Shown: positions 38,249 to 52,638 of the stretch, piece after piece | Layout of the letters: every line of letters begins with the position of its first letter | How positions within the stretch are numbered: the first letter of the stretch is position 1 | Assembly (NCBI GenBank): GCA_964057225.1 | Contig: OZ059895.1 | Coordinates: forward strand, 4,712,001-4,776,000 | From: Auanema rhodensis | Taxonomy: Eukaryota > Nematoda > Chromadorea > Rhabditida > Rhabditidae | Direction of reading: 5' to 3' | DNA: 64,000 nt | Made by a program: the position numbers and the translations under genes | The notes under the pieces: model-generated | What the model was told of the DNA's origin: nothing | Databases searched by the model: none | Seen by the model: only the letters and a program-made list of their open reading frames with translations

Positions 38249-39652
38249 AACATTTTGACAAAAATTTTTTCGAAAAATTTCAAAATAATTTAGCAAAAAG
38301 TAGATGTTTTTAGATTCTTTTTTTCAAGGCAAAGACGATGGACAATGTTATTCAACGAAAAAATTAATTCTTCAGGGTGAAAATCGAGGATATAAGTGTG
38401 AACTTATATCAGTTGATATCTCGGTGCATTTTTAAGAGAGCGCAAATCTGATAACACAGATCGACGCAGCTTAAAAATCCGCATCGAATGCACTTTACTA
38501 CATTGAGAAACGCTTAATACAAAAATTAGTTATGATCGTTTGAAAAATGATGCATTAGTGTATGTTGAGTTTCCATGTACACTCAACATTGCTTCCAAAA
38601 ACATTTTGACAAAAATTTTTTCGAAAAATTTCAAAATAATTTAGCAAAAAGTGGATGTTTTTAGATTCTTTTTTTTAAGGCAAAAATGATGGACAATGTT
38701 ATTCAACGAAAAAATTAATTCTTCAGGGTGAAAATCGAGGATATAAGTGTGAACATATATCAGTTGATATCTCGGTGCATTTTTAAGCTAGCGCAAATCT
38801 GATAACACAGATCGACGCAGCTTAAAAATCCGCATCGAATGCACTATACTACATCGAGAAACGCTTAATACAAAAATTAGTTATGATCGTTTGAAAAATG
38901 ATGCATTAGTGTATGTTGAGTTTCCATGTACACTCAACATTGCTTCGAAAAACATTTTGACAAAAATTTTTTCGAAAAATTTCAAAATAATTTAGCGAAA
39001 AGTAGATGTATTTAGATTCCTTTTTCTAAGGCAAAGATGATGGACAATGTTATTCAACGAAAAAATTAATTCTTCAGGGTGAAAATCGAGGATATAAGTG
39101 TGAACTTATATCAGTTGATATCTCGGTGCATTTTCAAGCTAGCGCAAATCTGATAACACAGATCGACGCAGCTTAAAAATCCGCATCGAATGCACTATAC
39201 TTCATTGAGAAACGCTTAATACAAAAATTAGTTATGATCGTTTGAAAAATGATGCATTAGTGTATGTTGAGTTTCCATGTACACTCAACATTGCTTCGAA
39301 AAACATTTTGACAAAAATTTTTTCGAAAAATTTCAAAATAATTTAGCAAAAAGTAGATGTTTTTAGATTCCTTTTTCTAAGGCAAAAATGATGGACAATG
39401 TTATTCAACGAAAAAATTAATTCTTCAGGGTGAAAATCGAGGATATAAGTGTGAACATATATCAGTTGATATCTCGGTGCATTTTTAAGCTAACGCAAAT
39501 CTGATTACACAGATCGACGCAGCTTAAAAATCCGCATCGAATGCACTATACTACATCGAGAAACGCTTAATACAAAAATTAGTTATGATCGTTTGAAAAA
39601 TGATGCATTAGTGTATGTTGAGTTTCCATGTACACTCAACATTGCTTCCAAA
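38249..39652 (+). repeat. Marker block A (4 monomers)
   Basis: Order: CACTTTACTA monomer (38491); GTGGATG/CTTTTTTTTAAGG/ACATCGAG monomer; C348G monomer with GCGAAAAG and GATGTATTTAG (38995); monomer with CTAACGCAAATCTGATTAC (about 39492). The first also has a private AAGAGAGCG near 38433. Confidence 0.85.
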
Positions 39653-40003
39653 AACATTTTGACAAAAATTTTTTCGAAAAATTTCAAAATAATTTAGCAA
39701 AAAGTAGATGTTTTTAGATTCCTTTTTTTAAGGCAAAAATGATGGACAATGTTATTAAACGAAAAAATTAATTCTTCAGGGTGAAAATCGAGGATATAAG
39801 TGTGAACTTATATCAGTTGATATCTCGGTGCATTTTCAAGCTAGCGCAAATCTGATAACACAGATCGACGCAGCTTAAAAATCCGCATCGAATGCACTAT
39901 ACTTCATTGAGAAACGCTTAATACAAAAATTAGTTATGATCGTTTGAAAAATGATGCATTAGTGTATGTTGAGTTTCCATGTACACTCAACATTGCTTCC
40001 AAA

Positions 40004-41407
40004 AACATTTTGACAAAACTTTTTTCGAAAAATTTCAAAATAATTTAGCAAAAAGTAGATGTTTTTAGATTCCTTTTTTTAAGGCAAAAATGATGGACAA
40101 TGTTATTAAACGAAAAAATTAATTCTTCAGGGTGAAAATCGAGGATATAAGTGTGAACTTATATCAGTTGATATCTCGGTGCATTTTTAAGCTAGCGCAA
40201 ATCTGATAACACAGATCGACGCAGCTTAAAAATCCGCATCGAATGCACTATACTTCATTGAGAAACGCTTAATACAAAAATTAGTTATGATCGTTTGAAA
40301 AATGATGCATTAGTGTATGTTGAGTTTCCATGTACACTCAACATTGCTTCCAAAAACATTTTGACAAAAATTTTTTCGAAAAATTTCAAAATAATTTAGC
40401 AAAAAGTAGATGTTTTTAGATTCTTTTTTTCAAGGCAAAGACGATGGACAATGTTATTCAACGAAAAAATTAATTCTTCAGGGTGAAAATCGAGGATATA
40501 AGTGTGAACTTATATCAGTTGATATCTCGGTGCATTTTCAAGCTAGCGCAAATCTGATAACACAGATCGACGCAGCTTAAAAATCCGCATCGAATGCACT
40601 ATACTTCATTGAGAAACGCTTAATACAAAAATTAGTTATGATCGTTTGAAAAATGATGCATTAGTGTATGTTGAGTTTCCATGTACACTCAACATTGCTT
40701 CCAAAAACATTTTGACAAAACTTTTTTCGAAAAATTTCAAAATAATTTAGCAAAAAGTAGATGTTTTTAGATTCCTTTTTTTAAGGCAAAAATGATGGAC
40801 AATGTTATTAAACGAAAAAATTAATTCTTCAGGGTGAAAATCGAGGATATAAGTGTGAACTTATATCAGTTGATATCTCGGTGCATTTTTAAGCTAGCGC
40901 AAATCTGATAACACAGATCGACGCAGCTTAAAAATCCGCATCGAATGCACTATACTTCATTGAGAAACGCTTAATACAAAAATTAGTTATGATCGTTTGA
41001 AAAATGATGCATTAGTGTATGTTGAGTTTCCATGTACACTCAACATTGCTTCCAAAAACATTTTGACAAAAATTTTTTCGAAAAATTTCAAAATAATTTA
41101 GCAAAAAGTAGATGTTTTTAGATTCTTTTTTTCAAGGCAAAGACGATGGACAATGTTATTCAACGAAAAAATTAATTCTTCAGGGTGAAAATCGAGGATA
41201 TAAGTGTGAACTTATATCAGTTGATATCTCGGTGCATTTTCAAGCTAGCGCAAATCTGATAACACAGATCGACGCAGCTTAAAAATCCGCATCGAATGCA
41301 CTATACTTCATTGAGAAACGCTTAATACAAAAATTAGTTATGATCGTTTGAAAAATGATGCATTAGTGTATGTTGAGTTTCCATGTACACTCAACATTGC
41401 TTCGAAA
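40004..41407 (+). repeat. Dimer duplication, two 702-bp copies
   Basis: An ACTTTTTTCG/TTTTAAG monomer followed by a CTTTTTTTCAAGG/TTTCAAG monomer occupies 40004-40705 and again 40706-41407, with the same variants at each marker site I checked. Confidence 0.8.
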
Positions 41408-44400
41408 AACATTTTGACAAAAATTTTTTCGAAAAATTTCAAAATAATTTAGCAAAAAGTAGATGTTTTTAGATTCCTTTTTCTAAGGCAAAAATGATGG
41501 ACAATGTTATTCAACGAAAAAATTAATTCTTCAGGGTGAAAATCGAGGATATAAGTGTGAACATATATCAGTTGATATCTCGGTGCATTTTTAAGCTAAC
41601 GTAAATCTGATAACACAGATCGACGCAGCTTAAAAATCCGCATCGAATGCACTATACTACATCGAGAAACGCTTAATACAAAAATTAGTTATGATCGTTT
41701 GAAAAATGATGCATTAGTGTATGTTGAGTTTCCATGTACACTCAACATTGCTTCCAAAAACATTTTGACAAAACTTTTTTCGAAAAATTTCAAAATAATT
41801 TAGCAAAAAGTAGATGTTTTTAGATTCCTTTTTTTAAGGCAAAAATGATGGACAATGTTATTAAACGAAAAAATTAATTCTTCAGGGTGAAAATCGAGGA
41901 TATAAGTGTGAACTTATATCAGTTGATATCTCGGTGCATTTTCAAGCTAGCGCAAATCTGATAAGACAGATCGACGCAACTTAAAAATCCGCATCGAATG
42001 CACTATACTTCATTGAGAAACGCTTAATACAAAAATTAGTTATGATCGTTTGAAAAATGATGCATTAGTGTATGTTGAGTTTCCATGTACACTCAACATT
42101 GCTTCCAAAAACATTTTGACAAAACTTTTTTCGAAAAATTTCAAAATAATTTAGCAAAAAGTAGATGTTTTTAGATTCCTTTTTTTAAGGCAAAAATGAT
42201 GGACAATGTTATTAAACGAAAAAATTAATTCTTCAGGGTGAAAATCGAGGATATAAGTGTGAACTTATATCAGTTGATATCTCGGTGCATTTTCAAGCTA
42301 GCGCAAATCTGATAACACAGATCGACGCAGCTTAAAAATCCGCATCGAATGCACTATACTTCATTGAGAAACGCTTAATACAAAAATTAGTTATGATCGT
42401 TTGAAAAATGATGCATTAGTGTATGTTGAGTTTCCATGTACACTCAACATTGCTTCGAAAAACATTTTGACAAAAATTTTTTCGAAAAATTTCAAAATAA
42501 TTTAGCAAAAAGTAGATGTTTTTAGATTCCTTTTTCTAAGGCAAAAATGATGGACAATGTTATTCAACGAAAAAATTAATTCTTCAGGGTGAAAATCGAG
42601 GATATAAGTGTGAACATATATCAGTTGATATCTCGGTGCATTTTTAAGCTAACGTAAATCTGATAACACAGATCGACGCAGCTTAAAAATCCGCATCGAA
42701 TGCACTATACTACATCGAGAAACGCTTAATACAAAAATTAGTTATGATCGTTTGAAAAATGATGCATTAGTGTATGTTGAGTTTCCATGTACACTCAACA
42801 TTGCTTCCAAAAACATTTTGACAAAACTTTTTTCGAAAAATTTCAAAATAATTTAGCAAAAAGTAGATGTTTTTAGATTCCTTTTTTTAAGGCAAAAATG
42901 ATGGACAATGTTATTAAACGAAAAAATTAATTCTTCAGGGTGAAAATCGAGGATATAAGTGTGAACTTATATCAGTTGATATCTCGGTGCATTTTTAAGC
43001 TAGCGCAAATCTGATAACACAGATCGACGCAGCTTAAAAATCCGCATCGAATGCACTATACTTCATTGAGAAACGCTTAATACAAAAATTAGTTATGATC
43101 GTTTGAAAAATGATGCATTAGTGTATGTTGAGTTTCCATGTACACTCAACATTGCTTCCAAAAACATTTTGACAAAAATTTTTTCGAAAAATTTCAAAAT
43201 AATTTAGCAAAAAGTAGATGTTTTTAGATTCCTTTTTTTAAGGCAAAAATGATGGACAATGTTATTAAACGAAAAAATTAATTCTTCAGGGTGAAAATCG
43301 AGGATATAAGTGTGAACTTATATCAGTTGATATCTCGGTGCATTTTTAAGCTAGCGCAAATCTGATAACACAGATCGACGCAGCTTAAAAATCCGCATCG
43401 AATGCACTATACTTCATTGAGAAACGCTTAATACAAAAATTAGTTATGATCGTTTGAAAAATGATGCATTAGTGTATGTTGAGTTTCCATGTACACTCAA
43501 CATTGCTTCCAAAAACATTTTGACAAAAATTTTTTCGAAAAATTTCAAAATAATTTAGCAAAAAGTAGATGTTTTTAGATTCCTTTTTTTAAGGCAAAAA
43601 TGATGGACAATGTTATTAAACGAAAAAATTAATTCTTCAGGGTGAAAATCGAGGATATAAGTGTGAACTTATATCAGTTGATATCTCGGTGCATTTTCAA
43701 GCTAGCGCAAATCTGATAACACAGATCGACGCAGCTTAAAAATCCGCATCGAATGCACTATACTTCATTGAGAAACGCTTAATACAAAAATTAGTTATGA
43801 TCGTTTGAAAAATGATGCATTAGTGTATGTTGAGTTTCCATGTACACTCAACATTGCTTCCAAAAACATTTTGACAAAACTTTTTTCGAAAAATTTCAAA
43901 ATAATTTAGCAAAAAGTAGATGTTTTTAGATTCCTTTTTTTAAGGCAAAAATGATGGACAATGTTATTAAACGAAAAAATTAATTCTTCAGGGTGAAAAT
44001 CGAGGATATAAGTGTGAACTTATATCAGTTGATATCTCGGTGCATTTTTAAGCTAGCGCAAATCTGATAACACAGATCGACGCAGCTTAAAAATCCGCAT
44101 CGAATGCACTATACTTCATTGAGAAACGCTTAATACAAAAATTAGTTATGATCGTTTGAAAAATGATGCATTAGTGTATGTTGAGTTTCCATGTACACTC
44201 AACATTGCTTCGAAAAACATTTTGACAAAAATTTTTTCGAAAAATTTCAAAATAATTTAGCAAAAAGTAGATGTTTTTAGATTCCTTTTTCTAAGGCAAA
44301 AATGATGGACAATGTTATTCAACGAAAAAATTAATTCTTCAGGGTGAAAATCGAGGATATAAGTGTGAACATATATCAGTTGATATCTCGGTGCATTTTT

Positions 44401-44566
44401 AAGCTAACGTAAATCTGATAACACAGATCGACGCAGCTTAAAAATCCGCATCGAATGCACTATACTACATCGAGAAACGCTTAATACAAAAATTAGTTAT
44501 GATCGTTTGAAAAATGATGCATTAGTGTATGTTGAGTTTCCATGTACACTCAACATTGCTTCCAAA
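41408..44566 (+). repeat. CTAACGTAAATC monomers at 3- and 5-monomer spacing
   Basis: The C348G monomer with the private change CTAACGTAAATC lies at 41408, 42461 and 44216. The same monomer is thus separated first by 1053 bp and then by 1755 bp. The intervening monomers are ACTTTTTTCG and TTTAAGG types. One of them (41759) has private GATAAGACAG and CGCAACTT near 41961-41981. The unequal spacing shows insertion or deletion of two whole monomers between units. Confidence 0.85.
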
Positions 44567-44917
44567 AACATTTTGACAAAACTTTTTTCGAAAAATTTCA
44601 AAATAATTTAGCAAAAAGTAGATGTTTTTAGATTCCTTTTTTTAAGGCAAAAATGATGGACAATGTTATTAAACGAAAAAATTAATTCTTCAGGGTGAAA
44701 ATCGAGGATATAAGTGTGAACTTATATCAGTTGATATCTCGGTGCATTTTCAAGCTAGCGCAAATCTGATAACACAGATCGACGCAGCTTAAAAATCCGC
44801 ATCGAATGCACTATACTTCATTGAGAAACGCTTAATACAAAAATTAGTTATGATCGTTTGAAAAATGATGCATTAGTGTATGTTGAGTTTCCATGTACAC
44901 TCAACATTGCTTCCAAA

Positions 44918-47023
44918 AACATTTTGACAAAACTTTTTTCGAAAAATTTCAAAATAATTTAGCAAAAAGTAGATGTTTTTAGATTCCTTTTTTTAAGGCA
45001 AAAATGATGGACAATGTTATTAAACGAAAAAATTAATTCTTCAGGGTGAAAATCGAGGATATAAGTGTGAACTTATATCAGTTGATATCTCGGTGCATTT
45101 TTAAGCTAGCGCAAATCTGATAACACAGATCGACGCAGCTTAAAAATCCGCATCGAATGCACTATACTTCATTGAGAAACGCTTAATACAAAAATTAGTT
45201 ATGATCGTTTGAAAAATGATGCATTAGTGTATGTTGAGTTTCCATGTACACTCAACATTGCTTCCAAAAACATTTTGACAAAAATTTTTTCGAAAAATTT
45301 CAAAATAATTTAGCAAAAAGTAGATGTTTTTAGATTCCTTTTTTTAAGGCAAAAATGATGGACAATGTTATTAAACGAAAAAATTAATTCTTCAGGGTGA
45401 AAATCGAGGATATAAGTGTGAACTTATATCAGTTGATATCTCGGTGCATTTTTAAGCTAGCGCAAATCTGATAACACAGATCGACGCAGCTTAAAAATCC
45501 GCATCGAATGCACTATACTTCATTGAGAAACGCTTAATACAAAAATTAGTTATGATCGTTTGAAAAATGATGCATTAGTGTATGTTGAGTTTCCATGTAC
45601 ACTCAACATTGCTTCCAAAAACATTTTGACAAAACTTTTTTCGAAAAATTTCAAAATAATTTAGCAAAAAGTAGATGTTTTTAGATTCCTTTTTTTAAGG
45701 CAAAAATGATGGACAATGTTATTAAACGAAAAAATTAATTCTTCAGGGTGAAAATCGAGGATATAAGTGTGAACTTATATCAGTTGATATCTCGGTGCAT
45801 TTTTAAGCTAGCGCAAATCTGATAACACAGATCGACGCAGCTTAAAAATCCGCATCGAATGCACTATACTTCATTGAGAAACGCTTAATACAAAAATTAG
45901 TTATGATCGTTTGAAAAATGATGCATTAGTGTATGTTGAGTTTCCATGTACACTCAACATTGCTTCCAAAAACATTTTGACAAAAATTTTTTCGAAAAAT
46001 TTCAAAATAATTTAGCAAAAAGTAGATGTTTTTAGATTCCTTTTTTTAAGGCAAAAATGATGGACAATGTTATTAAACGAAAAAATTAATTCTTCAGGGT
46101 GAAAATCGAGGATATAAGTGTGAACTTATATCAGTTGATATCTCGGTGCATTTTTAAGCTAGCGCAAATCTGATAACACAGATCGACGCAGCTTAAAAAT
46201 CCGCATCGAATGCACTATACTTCATTGAGAAACGCTTAATACAAAAATTAGTTATGATCGTTTGAAAAATGATGCATTAGTGTATGTTGAGTTTCCATGT
46301 ACACTCAACATTGCTTCCAAAAACATTTTGACAAAACTTTTTTCGAAAAATTTCAAAATAATTTAGCAAAAAGTAGATGTTTTTAGATTCCTTTTTTTAA
46401 GGCAAAAATGATGGACAATGTTATTAAACGAAAAAATTAATTCTTCAGGGTGAAAATCGAGGATATAAGTGTGAACTTATATCAGTTGATATCTCGGTGC
46501 ATTTTTAAGCTAGCGCAAATCTGATAACACAGATCGACGCAGCTTAAAAATCCGCATCGAATGCACTATACTTCATTGAGAAACGCTTAATACAAAAATT
46601 AGTTATGATCGTTTGAAAAATGATGCATTAGTGTATGTTGAGTTTCCATGTACACTCAACATTGCTTCCAAAAACATTTTGACAAAAATTTTTTCGAAAA
46701 ATTTCAAAATAATTTAGCAAAAAGTAGATGTTTTTAGATTCCTTTTTTTAAGGCAAAAATGATGGACAATGTTATTAAACGAAAAAATTAATTCTTCAGG
46801 GTGAAAATCGAGGATATAAGTGTGAACTTATATCAGTTGATATCTCGGTGCATTTTTAAGCTAGCGCAAATCTGATAACACAGATCGACGCAGCTTAAAA
46901 ATCCGCATCGAATGCACTATACTTCATTGAGAAACGCTTAATACAAAAATTAGTTATGATCGTTTGAAAAATGATGCATTAGTGTATGTTGAGTTTCCAT
47001 GTACACTCAACATTGCTTCCAAA
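44918..47023 (+). repeat. Dimer HOR of ACTTTTTTCG and AAATTTTTTCG monomers, three copies
   Basis: The monomers at 44918, 45620 and 46322 have ACTTTTTTCG, and each is followed by one with the ordinary sequence. All have TTTAAGG, ATTAAACG and TTTTAAG. This gives three 702-bp units that read alike. Confidence 0.78.
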
Positions 47024-47725
47024 AACATTTTGACAAAAATTTTTTCGAAAAATTTCAAAATAATTTAGCAAAAAGTAGATGTTTTTAGATTCCTTTTTTT
47101 AAGGCAAAAATGATGGACAATGTTATTAAACGAAAAAATTAATTCTTCAGGGTGAAAATCGAGGATATAAGTGTGAACTTATATCAGTTGATATCTCGGT
47201 GCATTTTTAAGCTAGCGCAAATCTGATAACACAGATCGACGCAGCTTAAAAATCCGCATCGAATGCACTATACTTCATTGAGAAACGCTTAATACAAAAA
47301 TTAGTTATGATCGTTTGAAAAATGATGCATTAGTGTATGTTGAGTTTCCATGTACACTCAACATTGCTTCCAAAAACATTTTGACAAAAATTTTTTCGAA
47401 AAATTTCAAAATAATTTAGCAAAAAGTAGATGTTTTTAGATTCCTTTTTTTAAGGCAAAAATGATGGACAATGTTATTAAACGAAAAAATTAATTCTTCA
47501 GGGTGAAAATCGAGGATATAAGTGTGAACTTATATCAGTTGATATCTCGGTGCATTTTCAAGCTAGCGCAAATCTGATAACACAGATCGACGCAGCTTAA
47601 AAATCCGCATCGAATGCACTATACTTCATTGAGAAACGCTTAATACAAAAATTAGTTATGATCGTTTGAAAAATGATGCATTAGTGTATGTTGAGTTTCC
47701 ATGTACACTCAACATTGCTTCCAAA

Positions 47726-48075
47726 AACATTTTGACAAAAATTTTTTCGAAAAATTTCAAAATAATTTAGCAAAAAGTAGATGTTTTAGATTCTTTTTTT
47801 CAAGGCAAAGACGATGGACAATGTTATTCAACGAAAAAATTAATTCTTCAGGGTGAAAATCGAGGATATAAGTGTGAACTTATATCAGTTGATATCTCGG
47901 TGCACTTTTAAGCTAGCGCAAATCTGATAACACAGATCGACGCAGCTTAAAAATCCGCATCGAATGCACTATACTTCATTGAGAAACGCTTAATATAAAA
48001 ATTAGTTATGATCGTTTGAAAAATGATGCATTAGTGTATGTTGAGTTTCCATGTACACTCAACATTGCTTCCAAA
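47726..48075 (+). repeat. 350-bp monomer lacking one T of the 59-63 run
   Basis: GATGTTTTAG near 47780 has four T where all others have five. It also has a private CACTTTTAAG near 47902. It is the only monomer with this deletion and accounts for the last negative step in the coordinate count. Confidence 0.85.
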
Positions 48076-48426
48076 AACATTTTGACAAAAATTTTTTCGA
48101 AAAATTTCAAAATAATTTAGCAAAAAGTAGATGTTTTTAGATTCCTTTTTTTAAGGCAAAAATGATGGACAATGTTATTAAACGAAAAAATTAATTCTTC
48201 AGGGTGAAAATCGAGGATATAAGTGTGAACTTATATCAGTTGATATCTCGGTGCATTTTCAAGCTAGCGCAAATCTGATAACACAGATCGACGCAGCTTA
48301 AAAATCCGCATCGAATGCACTATACTTCATTGAGAAACGCTTAATACAAAAATTAGTTATGATCGTTTGAAAAATGATGCATTAGTGTATGTTGAGTTTC
48401 CATGTACACTCAACATTGCTTCCAAA

Positions 48427-50532
48427 AACATTTTGACAAAAATTTTTTCGAAAAATTTCAAAATAATTTAGCAAAAAGTAGATGTTTTTAGATTCTTTTT
48501 TTCAAGGCAAAGACGATGGACAATGTTATTCAACGAAAAAATTAATTCTTCAGGGTGAAAATCGAGGATATAAGTGTGAACTTATATCAGTTGATATCTC
48601 GGTGCATTTTTAAGCTAGCGCAAATCTGATAACACAGATCGACGCAGCTTAAAAATCCGCATCGAATGCACTTTACTACATTGAGAAACGCTTAATACAA
48701 AAATTAGTTATGATCGTTTGAAAAATGATGCATTAGTGTATGTTGAGTTTCCATGTACACTCAACATTGCTTCCAAAAACATTTTGACAAAAATTTTTTC
48801 GAAAAATTTCAAAATAATTTAGCAAAAAGTGGATGTTTTTAGATTCTTTTTTTTAAGGCAAAAATGATGGACAATGTTATTCAACGAAAAAATTAATTCT
48901 TCAGGGTGAAAATCGAGGATATAAGTGTGAACATATATCAGTTGATATCTCGGTGCATTTTTAAGCTAGCGCAAATCTGATAACACAGATCGACGCAGCT
49001 TAAAAATCCGCATCGAATGCACTATACTACATCGAGAAACGCTTAATACAAAAATTAGTTATGATCGTTTGAAAAATGATGCATTAGTGTATGTTGAGTT
49101 TCCATGTACACTCAACATTGCTTCGAAAAACATTTTGACAAAAATTTTTTCGAAAAATTTCAAAATAATTTAGCGAAAAGTAGATGTATTTAGATTCCTT
49201 TTTCTAAGGCAAAGATGATGGACAATGTTATTCAACGAAAAAATTAATTCTTCAGGGTGAAAATCGAGGATATAAGTGTGAACTTATATCAGTTGATATC
49301 TCGGTGCATTTTCAAGCTAGCGCAAATCTGATAACACAGATCGACGCAGCTTAAAAATCCGCATCGAATGCACTATACTTCATTGAGAAACGCTTAATAC
49401 AAAAATTAGTTATGATCGTTTGAAAAATGATGCATTAGTGTATGTTGAGTTTCCATGTACACTCAACATTGCTTCGAAAAACATTTTGACAAAAATTTTT
49501 TCGAAAAATTTCAAAATAATTTAGCAAAAAGTGGATGTTTTTAGATTCTTTTTTTTAAGGCAAAGATGATGGACAATGTTATTCAACGAAAAAATTAATT
49601 CTTCAGGGTGAAAATCGAGGATATAAGTGTGAACTTATATCAGTTGATATCTCGGTGCATTTTCAAGCTAGCGCAAATCTGATAACACAGATCGACGCAG
49701 CTTAAAAATCCGCATCGAATGCACTATACTTCATTGAGAAACGCTTAATACAAAAATTAGTTATGATCGTTTGAAAAATGATGCATTAGTGTATGTTGAG
49801 TTTCCATGTACACTCAACATTGCTTCGAAAAACATTTTGACAAAAATTTTTTCGAAAAATTTCAAAATAATTTAGCAAAAAGTAGATGTTTTTAGATTCT
49901 TTTTTTTAAGGCAAAGATGATGGACAATGTTATTCAACGAAAAAATTAATTCTTCAGGGTGAAAATCGAGGATATAAGTGTGAACTTATATCAGTTGATA
50001 TCTCGGTGCATTTTCAAGCTAGCGCAAATCTGATAACACAGATCGACGCAGCTTAAAAATCCGCATCGAATGCACTATACTTCATTGAGAAACGCTTAAT
50101 ACAAAAATTAGTTATGATCGTTTGAAAAATGATGCATTAGTGTATGTTGAGTTTCCATGTACACTCAACATTGCTTCGAAAAACATTTTGACAAAAATTT
50201 TTTCGAAAAATTTCAAAATAATTTAGCAAAAAGTAGATGTTTTTAGATTCCTTTTTCTAAGGCAAAAATGATGGACAATGTTATTCAACGAAAAAATTAA
50301 TTCTTCAGGGTGAAAATCGAGGATATAAGTGTGAACATATATCAGTTGATATCTCGGTGCATTTTTAAGCTAACGCAAATCTGATTACACAGATCGACGC
50401 AGCTTAAAAATCCGCATCGAATGCACTATACTACATCGAGAAACGCTTAATACAAAAATTAGTTATGATCGTTTGAAAAATGATGCATTAGTGTATGTTG
50501 AGTTTCCATGTACACTCAACATTGCTTCCAAA
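48427..50532 (+). repeat. Marker block B (6 monomers)
   Basis: Same order as the block at 38249, starting with CACTTTACTA (48669), 10178 bp away (29 monomers less one base). Between the GATGTATTTAG monomer (49129) and the CTGATTAC monomer (50182) it has two additional monomers, at 49480 and 49831, both C348G with CTTTTTTTTAAGG and AGATGATGG. Confidence 0.85.
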
Positions 50533-51289
50533 AACATTTTGACAAAAATTTTTTCGAAAAATTTCAAAATAATTTAGCAAAAAGTAGATGTTTTTAGATT
50601 CCTTTTTTTAAGGCAAAAATGATGGACAATGTTATTAAACGAAAAAATTAATTCTTCAGGGTGAAAATCGAGGATATAAGTGTGAACTTATATCAGTTGA
50701 TATCTCGGTGCATTTTCAAGCTAGCGCAAATCTGATAACACAGATCGACGCAGCTTAAAAATCCGCATCGAATGAACTATACTTCATTGAGAAACGCTTA
50801 ATACAAAAATTAGTTATGATCGTTTGAAAAATGATGCATTAGTGTATGTTGAGTTTCCATGTACACTCAACATTGCTTCCAAAAACATTTTGACAAAACT
50901 TTTTTCGAAAAATTTCAAAATAATTTAGCAAAAAGTAGATGTTTTTAGATTCCTTTTTTTAAGGCAAAAATGATGGACAATGTTATTAAACGAAAAAATT
51001 AATTCTTCAGGGTGAAAATCGAGGATATAAGTGTGAACTTATATCAGTTGATATCTCGGTGCATTTTTAAGCTAGCGCAAATCTGATAACACAGATCGAC
51101 GCAGCTTAAAAATCCGCATCGAATGCACTATACTTCATTGAGAAACGCTTAATACAAAAATTAGTTATGATCGTTTGAAAAATGATGCATTAGTGTATGT
51201 TGAGTTTCCATGTACACTCAACATTGCTTCCAAAAACATTTTGACAAAAATTTTTTCGAAAAATTTCAAAATAATTTAGCAAAAAGTAG

Positions 51290-51529
51290 ATGTTTTTAGA
51301 TTCTTTTTTTCAAGGCAAAGACGATGGACAATGTTATTCAACGAAAAAATTAATTCTTCAGGGTGAAAATCGAGGATATAAGTGTGAACTTATATCAGTT
51401 GATATCTCGGTGCATTTTCAAGCTAGCGCAAATCTGATAACACAGATCGACGCAGCTTACAAATCCGCATCGAATGCACTATACTTCATTGAGAAACGCT
51501 TAATACAAAAATTAGTTATGATCGTTTGA
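51290..51529 (+). other. Chance 79-codon ORF created by a lost stop, not a gene
   Basis: This is the recurring monomer frame (ATG at position 56) in a copy where GCT TAA AAA reads GCT TAC AAA, so translation would continue 23 codons to TGA at 51527. The base just before the ATG belongs to an in-frame TAG, so the frame cannot extend upstream. The sister monomer at 52639 has the same TAC but an extra T near 52709 shifts the frame and closes it. No signal peptide, membrane segment or known domain is evident. Nearly all other copies have the TAA or an earlier stop, so selection for a protein is not supported. Confidence 0.82.
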
Positions 51530-52638
51530 AAAATGATGCATTAGTGTATGTTGAGTTTCCATGTACACTCAACATTGCTTCGAAAAACATTTTGACAAAA
51601 ATTTTTTCGAAAAATTTCAAAATAATTTAGCAAAAAGTAGATGTTTTTAGATTCCTTTTTCTAAGGCAAAAATGATGGACAATGTTATTCAACGAAAAAA
51701 TTAATTCTTCAGGGTGAAAATCGAGGATATAAGTGTGAACATATATCAGTTGATATCTCGGTGCATTTTTAAGCTAACGCAAATCTGATAACACAGATCG
51801 ACGCAGCTTAAAAATCCGCATCGAATGCACTATACTACATCGAGAAACGCTTAATACAAAAATTAGTTATGATCGTTTGAAAAATGATGCATTAGTGTAT
51901 GTTGAGTTTCCATGTACACTCAACATTGCTTCCAAAAACATTTTGACAAAAATTTTTTCGAAAAATTTCAAAATAATTTAGCAAAAAGTAGATGTTTTTA
52001 GATTCCTTTTTTTAAGGCAAAAATGATGGACAATGTTATTAAACGAAAAAATTAATTCTTCAGGGTGAAAATCGAGGATATAAGTGTGAACTTATATCAG
52101 TTGATATCTCGGTGCATTTTCAAGCTAGCGCAAATCTGATAACACAGATCGACGCAGCTTAAAAATCCGCATCGAATGCACTATACTTCATTGAGAAACG
52201 CTTAATACAAAAATTAGTTATGATCGTTTGAAAAATGATGCATTAGTGTATGTTGAGTTTCCATGTACACTCAACATTGCTTCCAAAAACATTTTGACAA
52301 AACTTTTTTCGAAAAATTTCAAAATAATTTAGCAAAAAGTAGATGTTTTTAGATTCCTTTTTTTAAGGCAAAAATGATGGACAATGTTATTAAACGAAAA
52401 AATTAATTCTTCAGGGTGAAAATCGAGGATATAAGTGTGAACTTATATCAGTTGATATCTCGGTGCATTTTTAAGCTAGCGCAAATCTGATAACACAGAT
52501 CGACGCAGCTTAAAAATCCGCATCGAATGCACTATACTTCATTGAGAAACGCTTAATACAAAAATTAGTTATGATCGTTTGAAAAATGATGCATTAGTGT
52601 ATGTTGAGTTTCCATGTACACTCAACATTGCTTCCAAA

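Noticed and set aside
51290-51529. 79-codon plus-strand ORF as a protein-coding gene
   Set aside because: It lies wholly inside a satellite monomer and is open only because one TAA became TAC. The sister copy with the same change is frameshifted. No domain, splice signal or conservation supports it.
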